Positions 41,898 to 50,152 of a stretch of 64,000 nucleotides of DNA are shown one piece after another. The translations under genes and the position numbers were made by a program. Under the pieces are notes generated by a model. That model was not told the DNA's origin, ran no database searches, and was given only the letters and a program-made list of their open reading frames with translations. The DNA is from Methylobacteriaceae bacterium (GTDB lineage Bacteria > Pseudomonadota > Alphaproteobacteria > Rhizobiales > Beijerinckiaceae), in NCBI GenBank assembly GCA_947444195.1, contig CANEZL010000014.1, positions 1-64,000 of the forward strand, read 5' to 3'. Position 1 is the stretch's first letter. Each line of letters begins with the position of its first letter.

Positions 41898-43220
41898 TCA
41901 GGCCGGGAAGGCGCGCCGCGCGAGACGCGGATAGGCCAGGGCCTGGCCGATCCCGCGCGCGCCGAGGAATCCGAGGAAGGCCATCCAGAGGCCGCCATTG
42001 CCGAGGTCGAGCGCCTGCACGGCGACGAGGGCCGCACCGTAGGCCAGGAGCGCGGCCAGCATCAGGTCGCGCATGGCCCGGGTCCAGGTCGCGCCGATAT
42101 AGATGCCGTCATAGGCGAAGGGCGCCGCGGCCACGAGGGGCGCCAGGGCCGCCAGCGGCAGGAAGCGGTAGGCCACGGCCCGCACCGCCTCGCTCGTGCT
42201 CACGAAGTCGATGAAGGCGTGGCCGCCCGCGAGCGCCAGCAGGCTCACGGCGAGGCCGAAGCCGAGGCACCAGCGCAGGCACAGATCCGCCGCGCGCCGG
42301 AAATCGGCCTCGTCGCGGGCGCCGACCGCCCGGCCGCACAGGGCTTCCGCCGCGGTGGCGAAGCCGTCGAGGAAGAAGCCCCCGATCAGGAAGAGATTCC
42401 AGAGCACGGCGTTGGCCGCGAGCACCGCGTCGCCCTGGCGCGCACCGAGCGCCGAGAACAGCACGATACCGCCCACCAGCGCCAGGGTGCGCACCACGAT
42501 GTCGGCGTTGACCGCGAAGGTGCGCCCGAGCGCCGCCGGATCGCGGATCTCCGCCAGCGGCACCCGGAACGGGCGCGAGCCCAGATGCCGGAGCACGCCG
42601 AGCCCGAGGGCGAGGCCGCCCATCTCGGCGCAGACGGTGGCGAGCGCCGCGCCCGCGATGCCGCGCTCCAGCCCCGCCACCAGGGCGAGGGTGAGCGCGA
42701 TGTTCACGCCGTTGATCGCCACCTGCAGGAACAGGCCGAGATCGGTGCGCCCGCGCCCGAGCACGGAGCCCAGCACCGCGTAGTTGGCGAGCACGAAGGG
42801 CGCCGACAGGATGCGGATGTAGAAGTAGGTGGCGAGCCCCTCGCGCACCGCCGGGCTGGCCCCGCTGATCGCGAAGGCGGCCGCGCCGATGGGGACCTGG
42901 AGGACGACCAGCACGAGCCCGGCGAGGGCCCCCGCCGCGAGGGCACGGGCCAGGGCGCGGTCCACCTCGGCGCCGTCGCGGGCGCCGACCGCCTGCGCGG
43001 TCAGCCCCGCCGTCGCCATGCGCAGGGCGCCGAAGGACCAGAAGATCGCGTCGAAGACCACGGCGCCGAGCGCGATGGCGCCGAGGGCGGCCGCGTCGCC
43101 GAGGCGGCCGATCACCGCCGCCCCGACGAAGCCGAGCATCGGCGTCGTCACGTTGGCCAGGGTCATCGGCAGGGCGAGCGCGAGGACGCGCCGGCCGGTC
43201 ACGGGGGCGGAGGCATGCAT
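41898..43220 (-). CDS. MATE-family efflux transporter (DinF-like)
   Basis: A 440-residue integral membrane protein with about twelve transmembrane helices and the two-fold repeat of the MATE family: LALPMTLANVTTPMLGFVGAAVIGRLGD in the first half (only parts shown: LALPMTLANVTTPMLG) and the corresponding NADIVVRTLALVGGIVLFSA in the second. The motif FWSFGALRMATAGLTAQAVG is conserved in the DinF branch. It likely exports organic cations or drugs using sodium or protons; the substrate is unknown. The gene is convergent with the small glycine-zipper gene. Confidence 0.9.
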   Translation of the reverse strand: MHASAPVTGRRVLALALPMTLANVTTPMLGFVGAAVIGRLGDAAALGAIALGAVVFDAIFWSFGALRMATAGLTAQAVGARDGAEVDRALARALAAGALAGLVLVVLQVPIGAAAFAISGASPAVREGLATYFYIRILSAPFVLANYAVLGSVLGRGRTDLGLFLQVAINGVNIALTLALVAGLERGIAGAALATVCAEMGGLALGLGVLRHLGSRPFRVPLAEIRDPAALGRTFAVNADIVVRTLALVGGIVLFSALGARQGDAVLAANAVLWNLFLIGGFFLDGFATAAEALCGRAVGARDEADFRRAADLCLRWCLGFGLAVSLLALAGGHAFIDFVSTSEAVRAVAYRFLPLAALAPLVAAAPFAYDGIYIGATWTRAMRDLMLAALLAYGAALVAVQALDLGNGGLWMAFLGFLGARGIGQALAYPRLARRAFPA

Positions 43221-43380
43221 GGCGGGCTGGCATCGCCGGCTCGGAACGAGCCGAGGCGGCGAGCCCTACCAGACCCCGGCGCTCCGCGGCAGGCCGCCGG
43301 GGGCCGCCGGGCGCCCGGCGGCCATGCGGCGGGCGCGGGCCGCACCGCCTGTCGCTCCGGGGCCGCCGGCTACGTGCCGG

Positions 43381-43431
43381 CTACTTGGAGACGGCGGCTA
43401 CTTGGAGACGGCGGCTACTTGGAGACGGCGA
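43381..43431. repeat. Three tandem copies of a 17-bp sequence at the end of the DUF6460 gene
   Basis: CTACTTGGAGACGGCGG occurs at 43381-43397 and 43398-43414, and as CTACTTGGAGACGGCGA at 43415-43431. The third copy contains the last codons and stop (read on the minus strand: GTC TCC AAG TAG). The other two copies repeat the same terminal sequence and stop just beyond it. Confidence 0.95.
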
Positions 43432-43753
43432 AGAGCCGCGAGATGAACCACAGGGGCACCACCACGATCGCGCCGGCCAGGATCCAGGCGCCGAACTCGT
43501 GCATCGTGCCGAAGGCGAGGTCGGCGAGCGCCCGGGCCGAATCGTAGGCGTGCCAGAACAGCTGCCCCGGCGTCAGCCCGAACATCGCCATGACGGCGCC
43601 GACGAGGACCGACAGGAACAGCAACCGCACGAACACCGCCGCGGGCGAACCGCCGAGGAAGCGGCGCACCCCGTCGGCGCGCCGGGGATAGCCGGGCTCC
43701 CCGTAGGATTCGTAAGCGCCGCCGGCGCGGCGCTTGTCGTGCTCCACGATCAT
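43415..43753 (-). CDS. DUF6460-type small membrane protein
   Basis: A 112-residue protein with a basic, tyrosine-rich N-terminus (about 1-35) and two hydrophobic segments: VFVRLLFLSVLVGAVMAMFG and FGAWILAGAIVVVPLWFIS. The FLGGSPAAVFVRL motif matches a small uncharacterised membrane family of Hyphomicrobiales. Function is unknown. The stop lies in a triplicated 17-bp sequence (43381-43431). It has its own upstream region of about 270 bp shared divergently with the esterase gene. Confidence 0.7.
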   Translation of the reverse strand: MIVEHDKRRAGGAYESYGEPGYPRRADGVRRFLGGSPAAVFVRLLFLSVLVGAVMAMFGLTPGQLFWHAYDSARALADLAFGTMHEFGAWILAGAIVVVPLWFISRLFAVSK

Positions 43754-44021
43754 CTGTCTCGTCCGCTCTCGTCCTGTCGGGGGGTGGAAGCCCCCCGCCT
43801 TGAAGCGCCGGAAGCCGGCGGAAGCGTGACGCCCACGTCACACTGCCCACGAAACTCCCGCATGCCTCGGGCGTTGGGCGGTTTCGCGGGCCGGGAGCAG
43901 ATGGCAACCGCGCCGCGAGCCGCCAAGATGCCGGCGGAAACATCCGCAAATGCCGCAGGCGACAGACGCGGGCCTTCACGGGCACACTCGTGCGGCCGCA
44001 CACACGGAAACGACGCTGACG

Positions 44022-44978
44022 ATGATCGACCACGCCCTGTTCGACCCGGCGACGATCGATCCGGAAACCCTGCGCCTCAACGCCGAGGTGGTGGCCGCCC
44101 ACGCCGCGCTGCCCGATCCGTGGAGCCGGCCCATCGCCGAGGTGCGCGCCGCCCGCCGGGCCGGCACCAAGGCCTCGCCCGCCATGCCCCGCAGCGCCCG
44201 GGCCGAGACCATGATGATCGACGGGCCCGGCGGGGCCCTGTCGCTCCGGGTGATCCGGCCGAAGCCGGGGGTGCGCCTGCGCGGGGCCTATCTGCACATC
44301 CACCGCGGCGGCTGGGTCTGGGGCGCGGCCGACGAGCAGGACCCCTGGCTGGAGCGCATCGCCGATTCCTGCGGTTTCGTGTGCCTCTCCGTGGATTACC
44401 GGCTGGCGCCCGAGCACCCCTACCCCGCCGCCCTCCTCGATTGCGAGGCCGCCGCCCTCTGGCTCGCCGGCCCCGGCAAGGCGGAGTTCGGCGTCTCGGC
44501 CCTCACCATCGGCGGCGAGTCGGTGGGCGCGCATCTCGCGGTGATGGTGCTCCTGCGCCTGCGCGACCGGCACAACCTGCCCCGCGCCTTCCGCGGCGCC
44601 AACCTCAATGCCGGCTTCTTCGACCTCGGCCTGACGCCCTCCGTGCGCAACTGGGGCGCCGAGCGCCTCGTTGTGAACACCGAGGACCTGACCCGCTTCG
44701 CCGACGGCTACGTGCGCGAGGGCATCGACCGGCGCCGGGGCGACGTCTCGCCGATCTACGCCGAGCTGAAGGGACTGCCGCCGGCCCTGTTCACGGTGGG
44801 CACCGCCGACCCGCTCCTCGACGACACCCTCTACATGTCGGCGCGCTGGGCGGCGGCCGGCAACGGCGGCCACACGGCGATCTATCCGGGCGGCTGCCAC
44901 ATCTTCGTGCGTTATCCCGGCGCGATGACCGAACGGGCGCTGGAACTCATCGACCGCTTCCTGATGGCCCTCGCCTGA
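44022..44978 (+). CDS. Alpha/beta-hydrolase, hormone-sensitive-lipase (type IV esterase) family
   Basis: A 318-residue predicted carboxylesterase. The oxyanion motif reads HIHRGGWVWG (variant of HGGG), the nucleophile elbow is GGESVGAHLAV (serine in place of the usual GDSAGG), the acid lies in GTADPLLDDT and the histidine in GGCHIFVRYP. VSVDYRLAPEHPYPAAL-like sequence (CLSVDYRLAPEHPYPAALL) marks the family. The ATG at 44022 gives the usual cap domain. The stop TGA overlaps a CTG codon that may start the helicase gene, so the two may be coupled. Substrate is unknown. Confidence 0.9.
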   Translation: MIDHALFDPATIDPETLRLNAEVVAAHAALPDPWSRPIAEVRAARRAGTKASPAMPRSARAETMMIDGPGGALSLRVIRPKPGVRLRGAYLHIHRGGWVWGAADEQDPWLERIADSCGFVCLSVDYRLAPEHPYPAALLDCEAAALWLAGPGKAEFGVSALTIGGESVGAHLAVMVLLRLRDRHNLPRAFRGANLNAGFFDLGLTPSVRNWGAERLVVNTEDLTRFADGYVREGIDRRRGDVSPIYAELKGLPPALFTVGTADPLLDDTLYMSARWAAAGNGGHTAIYPGGCHIFVRYPGAMTERALELIDRFLMALA

Positions 44979-47662
44979 GCGAGGCCGCGCTCCCGCCCGC
45001 CTTCGCCGCCTGGTTCGCGGGGCGCGGCTGGACGCCCCGCGCGCATCAGCTCGACCTCCTGCGCATCGCGGGCGCCGGCCGCTCGGCCCTGCTCGTGGCG
45101 CCCACGGGGGCCGGCAAGACGCTCGCCGGCTTCCTGCCGAGCCTCGTCGCCCTCGCCGGCACCGAGCCGTCGCAGCGCCAGGGCCTACACACCCTCTACA
45201 TCTCGCCCCTCAAGGCGCTCGCCGTCGACATCGCGCGCAATCTCGACGCGCCGGTGGCCGAGATGGGCCTCGCCGTGCGCGTGGAGACCCGCACCGGCGA
45301 CACGCCGGCCCACAAGCGCACCCGCCAGATCGCCCGGCCCCCGGACATCCTGCTGACGACACCGGAGCAGCTCGCCCTCCTCATCGCCCACCGCGAGGCG
45401 GCCGACCTGTTCGCAGGGCTGCGCTGCGTCGTCCTCGACGAGTTGCACGCCCTCGTCACCTCGAAGCGGGGGGACCTCCTGTCCCTCGCCCTCGCGCGGC
45501 TGCACCGGCTCAGCCCCTCGCTCACCGCGATCGGCCTGTCGGCCACCGTGCGCGAGCCGGACGAGCTGCGGCGGTATCTGGTGCCGCAAAGGTCGATCTC
45601 GACGCTCCCGCAGGTTTTCCCTCCCCCCTCTGCGGGGGAGGGTGGCCCTCGCGTCAGCGAGGGTCGGGAGAGGGGAGCGACGGCGCAGGATAAGGCTCAG
45701 CCCTTCATGCAGGCCGCGCCCCTTCCGGAAGCTGGGGTCCCCTCTCCCGACCCGCTTCGCGGGCCACCCTCCCCCGCAGAGGGGGGAGGGAAGTTTGCGG
45801 CGATGGCCGACCTCGTCGTGGTGAAGGGCGGCGCGCCGCCCGACCTGCGCATGCTCGAATCCACCCGCCCGCTGCCGCTGGCCGGCCACACCGCCCACCA
45901 GTCGATGCCGGCGATCTACGCGCTGATCCGCGAGCACCGCACGGTGCTCATCTTCGTCAACACCCGGCTCCAGGCCGAGTACACCTTCCAGGAGCTGTGG
46001 CGGCTCAACGACGACGTGCTGCCGATCGCCCTGCACCACGGGTCGCTCGATGCGCAGCAGCGCCGCCGGGTCGAGGCGGCGATGGCGGCGGGGCAGCTGC
46101 GCGCCATCGTCTGCACCGCGACCCTCGACCTCGGCATCGACTGGGGCGACGTGGACCTCGTGGTCAACATCGGCGCGCCGAAGGGGGCGAGCCGGATCAT
46201 GCAGCGGATCGGCCGGGCCAACCACCGCATGGACGAGCCCTCCAAGGCCTATCTGGTGCCGGCCAACCGCTTCGAGATGCTGGAATGCCGCGCCGCGCTC
46301 GATGCGGTGGAGGAGGCCGCGCAGGACACGCCGGACGCGCGCATCGGCGCCCTCGACGTGCTCGCCCAGCACGTGCTCGGCATGGCCTGCGCCGACGCCT
46401 TCGACGCGGGCGCGCTCTACGACGAGATCGTCTCGGCCGCCCCCTATGCCGGGCTCGCCTGGGAGGATTTCGAGGCCGTGGTCGATTACGCGGCCACCGG
46501 CGGCTACGCCCTGCGCGCCTACGAGCGCTTCGCCAAGATCCTGCGGGGGCCGGACGGGCTCTGGCGGGTGCGCGACGCCAGGGTCGCCCAGCAGTACCGC
46601 ATGAACATCGGCACCATCGTGGAATCCGCGAAGGTGAAGGTCCGCCTTGCCCGGCAGGTCCGGGGCAAGCCCGGCACGGTGCTGCCGAAGACCGGCCGGG
46701 TGCTCGGCGAGATCGAGGAGGATTTCGCCGAGACCCTGACCCCCGGCGACACCTTCCTGTTCTCCGGCGAGGTGCTGCGCTTCGAGGGGCTCGTCGAGGA
46801 CGAGGCGATGACGACCCGGGCCGGGCCCGGCACCGATCCGGCGATCCCGAGCTATGCCGGATCGAAGTTCCCGCTCTCGACCTTTCTGGCCGCGCGGGTG
46901 CGGGCCCTCATCGCCGATTCCTTCGAGTGGGACCGCCTGCCCAGACAGGTCGCCGACTACCTCGTGCAGCAGCGCAGCCGCTCGGCGCTGCCGGGGCCGA
47001 GGGACCTCCTGGTCGAGACCTTCCCGCGGGCGAAGCGCCACTACCTCACGGCCTTCCCCTTCGAGGGGCGGCTGGCCCACCAGACCCTCGGCATGCTGCT
47101 GACCCGGCGCCTGGAGCGGGCGGGCCTGAGGCCCCTCGGCTTCGCCGCCAACGATTACGGCATCGCGATCTTCGCGACCCGGGACCTCTCGGAGCGCATC
47201 GCCCGCGAGCCCGGCTTCCTCGAAGACCTGTTCGCCCAGGACATGCTCGGGGACGACCTCGAAGCCTGGCTCGCCGAGTCCGCGATGATGAAGCGCACCT
47301 TCCGGCAATGCGCGGTGATCGCCGGGCTGATCGAGCGGCGCCATCCCGGCCAGAAGAAGACCGGGCGGCAGGTGACGATCTCGACGGACCTCGTCTACGA
47401 CGTGCTGCGCAAGCACCAGCCCGACCACCTGCTCCTGCGCGCGGCGCGGCAGGATGCGGCAACCGGACTCCTCGACGTGAGGCGGCTCGGCATGATGCTA
47501 GAGCGCATCCAGGGGCGAATCATCCACCGGGCGCTCGACCGCGTCTCGCCGCTCTCCGTCTCCGTGATGCTGGAGATCGGGCGCGAGAAGGTCTACGGCG
47601 AGGGCGCGGACGAGATCCTGGCCGAGGCCGAGGCGCAGCTTCTCGAAGAGGCGCTCGGCTGA
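44975..47662 (+). CDS. Ligase-associated DNA-damage-response DEXH-box helicase (Lhr-like), with in-frame palindromic insert
   Basis: An 895-residue superfamily 2 helicase. It has Walker A APTGAGKT (about residues 42-49), PPDILLTTPEQLALL, DELH in VVLDELHALV, GLSATVREPDELRRYL (SAT motif), then IFVNTRLQAEYTFQELW, CTATLDLGIDWGDVD and QRIGRANHR of the second RecA fold, and the Lhr-type C-terminal region. About 72 codons (45590-45805) between YLVPQ and ADLVVV are a palindromic repeat insertion. No ATG, GTG or TTG lies between the esterase stop and Walker A except a GTG inside LLVAPTG; the best start is a CTG at 44975 overlapping the esterase TGA. pdeM follows after 37 bp. It is thought to act with ligase and nuclease partners in repair. 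Confidence 0.88.
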   Translation: MSEAALPPAFAAWFAGRGWTPRAHQLDLLRIAGAGRSALLVAPTGAGKTLAGFLPSLVALAGTEPSQRQGLHTLYISPLKALAVDIARNLDAPVAEMGLAVRVETRTGDTPAHKRTRQIARPPDILLTTPEQLALLIAHREAADLFAGLRCVVLDELHALVTSKRGDLLSLALARLHRLSPSLTAIGLSATVREPDELRRYLVPQRSISTLPQVFPPPSAGEGGPRVSEGRERGATAQDKAQPFMQAAPLPEAGVPSPDPLRGPPSPAEGGGKFAAMADLVVVKGGAPPDLRMLESTRPLPLAGHTAHQSMPAIYALIREHRTVLIFVNTRLQAEYTFQELWRLNDDVLPIALHHGSLDAQQRRRVEAAMAAGQLRAIVCTATLDLGIDWGDVDLVVNIGAPKGASRIMQRIGRANHRMDEPSKAYLVPANRFEMLECRAALDAVEEAAQDTPDARIGALDVLAQHVLGMACADAFDAGALYDEIVSAAPYAGLAWEDFEAVVDYAATGGYALRAYERFAKILRGPDGLWRVRDARVAQQYRMNIGTIVESAKVKVRLARQVRGKPGTVLPKTGRVLGEIEEDFAETLTPGDTFLFSGEVLRFEGLVEDEAMTTRAGPGTDPAIPSYAGSKFPLSTFLAARVRALIADSFEWDRLPRQVADYLVQQRSRSALPGPRDLLVETFPRAKRHYLTAFPFEGRLAHQTLGMLLTRRLERAGLRPLGFAANDYGIAIFATRDLSERIAREPGFLEDLFAQDMLGDDLEAWLAESAMMKRTFRQCAVIAGLIERRHPGQKKTGRQVTISTDLVYDVLRKHQPDHLLLRAARQDAATGLLDVRRLGMMLERIQGRIIHRALDRVSPLSVSVMLEIGREKVYGEGADEILAEAEAQLLEEALG
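45590..45805 (+). repeat. Palindromic element inserted in frame in the helicase gene
   Basis: The core 45617-45792 has two arms in inverted orientation. The outer 31 bp (45617-45647 and 45762-45792) are perfect reverse complements. A second perfect 16-bp pair (GGGTCGGGAGAGGGGA at 45661-45676 and its complement at 45738-45753) lies inside. Each arm carries its own small hairpin (CCCTCGC...GCGAGGG at 45645-45662; CCCGC TTC GCGGG at 45751-45763). In the reading frame it encodes a proline/glycine-rich segment (FPPPSAGEGGPRVSEG, then PSPDPLRGPPSPAEGG) with no stop codon. The boundaries 45590 and 45805 are set by where the helicase motifs stop and resume, so they are approximate. Confidence 0.85.
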
Positions 47663-47699
47663 AGGCCGCGCCCCGCTTCCCCCGCACGAGGATGCGACC

Positions 47700-48413
47700 G
47701 TGGCGCTCGGCCAGAGACTCGAGAAGACCGTGAAACCCGCCGCCGTGACGCTCGCCGGCGAGGCGGCCGTGCTGGACCTGAGCGGCGCCCTCTGGCTGCC
47801 CGCCCACGGGACCCTGGTGGTGTCCGACCTGCACCTGGAGAAGGGCTCCTCCTTCGCCGTCCGCTCCGGCCAGTTCCTGCCGCCCTACGACACCCGCGAG
47901 ACCCTGGCGAACCTGCACGAGGCCATCGTGCGGCACGATCCCGCCCGCGTGGTGGCGCTCGGCGATTCCTTCCACGATGCAAGGGGCCCCGAGCGCATGG
48001 AGCCGGGGGACCGGGCGATGGTCGCCGCCCTGCAGGCGGGGCGCGACTGGGTCTGGATCTCCGGCAACCACGACGCCGCGGTCTCCGAGGGCGTCGGCGG
48101 GCGCTACGCCGAGGCCCTGACGCTCGGCGCCCTGACGCTCCGCCACGAGCCCGCGGCCGGCCCCGCCCCCGGCGAGGTCGCCGGCCATCTCCACCCCTGC
48201 GGCAAGGTGGCCATGCGCGGGCGCGCGGTGCGGCGGCGCTGCTTCGTCTCGGACGGCACGCGCCTCGTGATGCCGGCCTTCGGCGCCTTCACCGGCGGCC
48301 TCAACGTGCGCGACCGCGCCTTCGACCCGCTGTTCGCCGACGGCTTCACCGCGCATCTCCTCGGCGACGGCCGCGTCTTCGCCATCGGCCGGAACCAGCT
48401 CGCGCGGGACTGA
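47700..48413 (+). CDS. pdeM: Ligase-associated DNA-damage-response endonuclease PdeM
   Basis: A 237-residue metallophosphoesterase. It has the metal motifs VVSDLHLEKGSSF (D-x-H), ALGDSFHD (G-D), WISGNHDAAV (G-N-H-D) and GHLHP (H-x-H). It belongs to the group encoded beside ATP-dependent DNA ligase, a DEXH helicase and an exonuclease, thought to act in DNA repair. Here only the helicase is adjacent. The start is GTG at 47700, 37 bp after the helicase stop. A hairpin downstream at 48469 lies between it and convergent recF. Confidence 0.92.
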   Translation: MALGQRLEKTVKPAAVTLAGEAAVLDLSGALWLPAHGTLVVSDLHLEKGSSFAVRSGQFLPPYDTRETLANLHEAIVRHDPARVVALGDSFHDARGPERMEPGDRAMVAALQAGRDWVWISGNHDAAVSEGVGGRYAEALTLGALTLRHEPAAGPAPGEVAGHLHPCGKVAMRGRAVRRRCFVSDGTRLVMPAFGAFTGGLNVRDRAFDPLFADGFTAHLLGDGRVFAIGRNQLARD

Positions 48414-48468
48414 TCCCGACCCGACGCCATTCAGACGGGATACGGCCGGACGGTTCGGAGCCGCGCAT

Positions 48469-48496
48469 CCCCTCTCCCCGCAAGCGGGGAGAGGGG
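48469..48496. terminator. GC-rich hairpin between convergent pdeM and recF
   Basis: CCCCTCTCCCCGC (48469-48481) pairs perfectly with GCGGGGAGAGGGG (48484-48496), 13 bp, with a minimal loop. It lies between the pdeM stop (48413) and the recF stop (48536). The core resembles the other palindromic elements of the window (31744-31848, 45617-45792), so it may be a single unit of that repeat that also serves as a terminator. Confidence 0.6.
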
Positions 48497-48535
48497 GACC
48501 CGCGTGAACTGGAAGTGATCGATCCGGTAACGGCT

Positions 48536-49693
48536 TCACGACCCGTCCGGCGGCGCCACCCGCCCGTCCGCGATCCGGATCACGTCGGCGCGGCCCGCGA
48601 GTTCCGCGAAGAGCGCCGGATCTGCCCCGGTCATCCAGACCTGGCCCGGCAGGGCCTCCAGCGCGTCGAACAGGCCGGTGCGGCGGCGCGGGTCGAGATG
48701 GGCGGCGACCTCGTCGAGGAGGATGAGGGGCGCGATGCCGCTCATCGCCTGGACGAGGCGGGCATGGGCGAGGACGAGGCCGATCAGGAGCGCCTTCTGC
48801 TCACCCGTGGAGGCGGTGGCGGCCGGCACGTCCTTCGGCCCGTGGCGCACCACGAGGTCCGTCGATTGCGGCCCCATCAGCGTGCGCCCCGCCGCGCGGT
48901 CGCGCGGGCGGCCCTGGCGCAGGGCGAGCCGGTAGCGGTCCTCCGCTTCGAGCGCCGGCCAGACCGCGACGAGGTCGTCGAGGTCGCCCTCGAGCCGCAT
49001 GCCCGCCCAGGGGAAGGGTTGGGCGTCGTCGCGCCCCGCCGAGATCAGGCGGTCGAGGCGCTCCACCGTCTCCCGGCGGGCCAGCGCCACGGCGACGCCG
49101 AGTTCGGCCACCTCGCGCTCCACCGCGTCGAGCCATTGCCCGTCGTTCGGCCGCTCCTCCAGGATGCGGTTGCGCGAGCGGAGTGCCCGCTCCATCGCCG
49201 AGACGCGGGCGCCGTGCGCGGCATCGACGGCGAGCACCAGCCGGTCGAGGAAGCGGCGGCGGTCGCCGGCCGCGCCCCGGAACAGCCCGTCGAGGTCGGG
49301 CGTCAGCCAGACGACGCGCAGGAACTCCGAGAAGGCCACCGGCGAGGCGACGGTGCCCCCGTCGACCCGGCAGATCCGGCTCGCGCGCCCATCGTAGCCC
49401 GGCGGCTCCACGCCGGTGCCGAGGCGATGCGCGTCGCCGTCGCGGGCGAGCGTCGCCGAGACGGCGAAGCCCCCGGCCCCGCCGGTGCGCGCCATGGTGA
49501 GCAGGTCCGCCCGGCGCAGGCCCCGGCCCGGCGAGAACAGGGAGACCGCCTCGAGCAGGTTGGTCTTGCCGGCCCCGTTCTCGCCCACGAGCGCCACGAA
49601 GCGCCGGTCCAGGGCGAGGTCGAGGTCGGCGTGGTTGCGGAAATCGCGGGCGATCAGGCGGGTGAGACGCCGGGCGCCGTCTGGTGGCTCCAT
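48536..49693 (-). CDS. recF: DNA replication and repair protein RecF
   Basis: RecF is an SMC-like ATPase that helps load RecA at gaps. The 385-residue protein has DFRNHADLDLAL, Walker A GENGAGKTNLLEA (about residues 37-49), the RGLRRADLL segment, the signature STGEQKALLIGLVLAHA and Walker B PLILLDEVAAHLD. The length is normal. It lies downstream of dnaN on the same strand, but a small membrane-protein gene separates the two. Confidence 0.96.
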   Translation of the reverse strand: MEPPDGARRLTRLIARDFRNHADLDLALDRRFVALVGENGAGKTNLLEAVSLFSPGRGLRRADLLTMARTGGAGGFAVSATLARDGDAHRLGTGVEPPGYDGRASRICRVDGGTVASPVAFSEFLRVVWLTPDLDGLFRGAAGDRRRFLDRLVLAVDAAHGARVSAMERALRSRNRILEERPNDGQWLDAVEREVAELGVAVALARRETVERLDRLISAGRDDAQPFPWAGMRLEGDLDDLVAVWPALEAEDRYRLALRQGRPRDRAAGRTLMGPQSTDLVVRHGPKDVPAATASTGEQKALLIGLVLAHARLVQAMSGIAPLILLDEVAAHLDPRRRTGLFDALEALPGQVWMTGADPALFAELAGRADVIRIADGRVAPPDGS

Positions 49694-49804
49694 GCCGATC
49701 TTCGTCCCGAGCCCGTCCCGTCATTCACGCCGGCGAACCCGGACACCGCGGCGTCCGGGACGGAGCTGTCCTTATCAGGGTCCGTGCCGCGGTGACGAGC
49801 GGTC

Positions 49805-50152
49805 TCAGCGGGCCGCGAAATGTCGAACCAGCAGGACGATGTGGAAGAGCTCGGCCGCCACGAGAACGGCACCCGTCAGGGCGACCTGCCGGACGACGGC
49901 CTGGGCATCGCCGCCGTGGCCCCGTGCCAGGAGAACCGAGATCAGCACGATCGCCCCGAGGGCCGGTGCGAAGGCGAGCCCGAGGCGCCGCGGCGCCGTC
50001 CAGTTGACCGTGCCGTCGAGCCCGAACTGCATCGGAATGCGCGGCACCTCGGCGAAGCGCCGGTCCGCCCAGAGCGCGATGGCGCAGACCAGCACCAGGG
50101 CGCCGGCCGCAAACAGCCAGGCCGTCGCCGGGCTCGACGGCACGGCGCTCAC
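49805..50152 (-). CDS. Small membrane protein between dnaN and recF
   Basis: A 115-residue protein with about three transmembrane segments (WLFAAGALVLVCAIALWA, LGLAFAPALGAIVLISVLLA and VALTGAVLVAAELFHIVLL). The segment EVPRIPMQFGLDGTVNW resembles the start of DUF1648, but I cannot name a function. The GTG start at 50152 overlaps the dnaN stop (GTGA), so it is translationally coupled to dnaN. recF starts 111 bp beyond its stop. Confidence 0.7.
   Translation of the reverse strand: MSAVPSSPATAWLFAAGALVLVCAIALWADRRFAEVPRIPMQFGLDGTVNWTAPRRLGLAFAPALGAIVLISVLLARGHGGDAQAVVRQVALTGAVLVAAELFHIVLLVRHFAAR

Noticed and set aside
43398-44900. Minus-strand frame opposite the esterase gene
   Set aside because: Arginine/alanine-rich shadow; the plus-strand esterase has clear motifs.
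45617-45792. CRISPR-like repeat
   Set aside because: Only two arms in inverted orientation and no regular spacers; it is a palindromic element, not an array.
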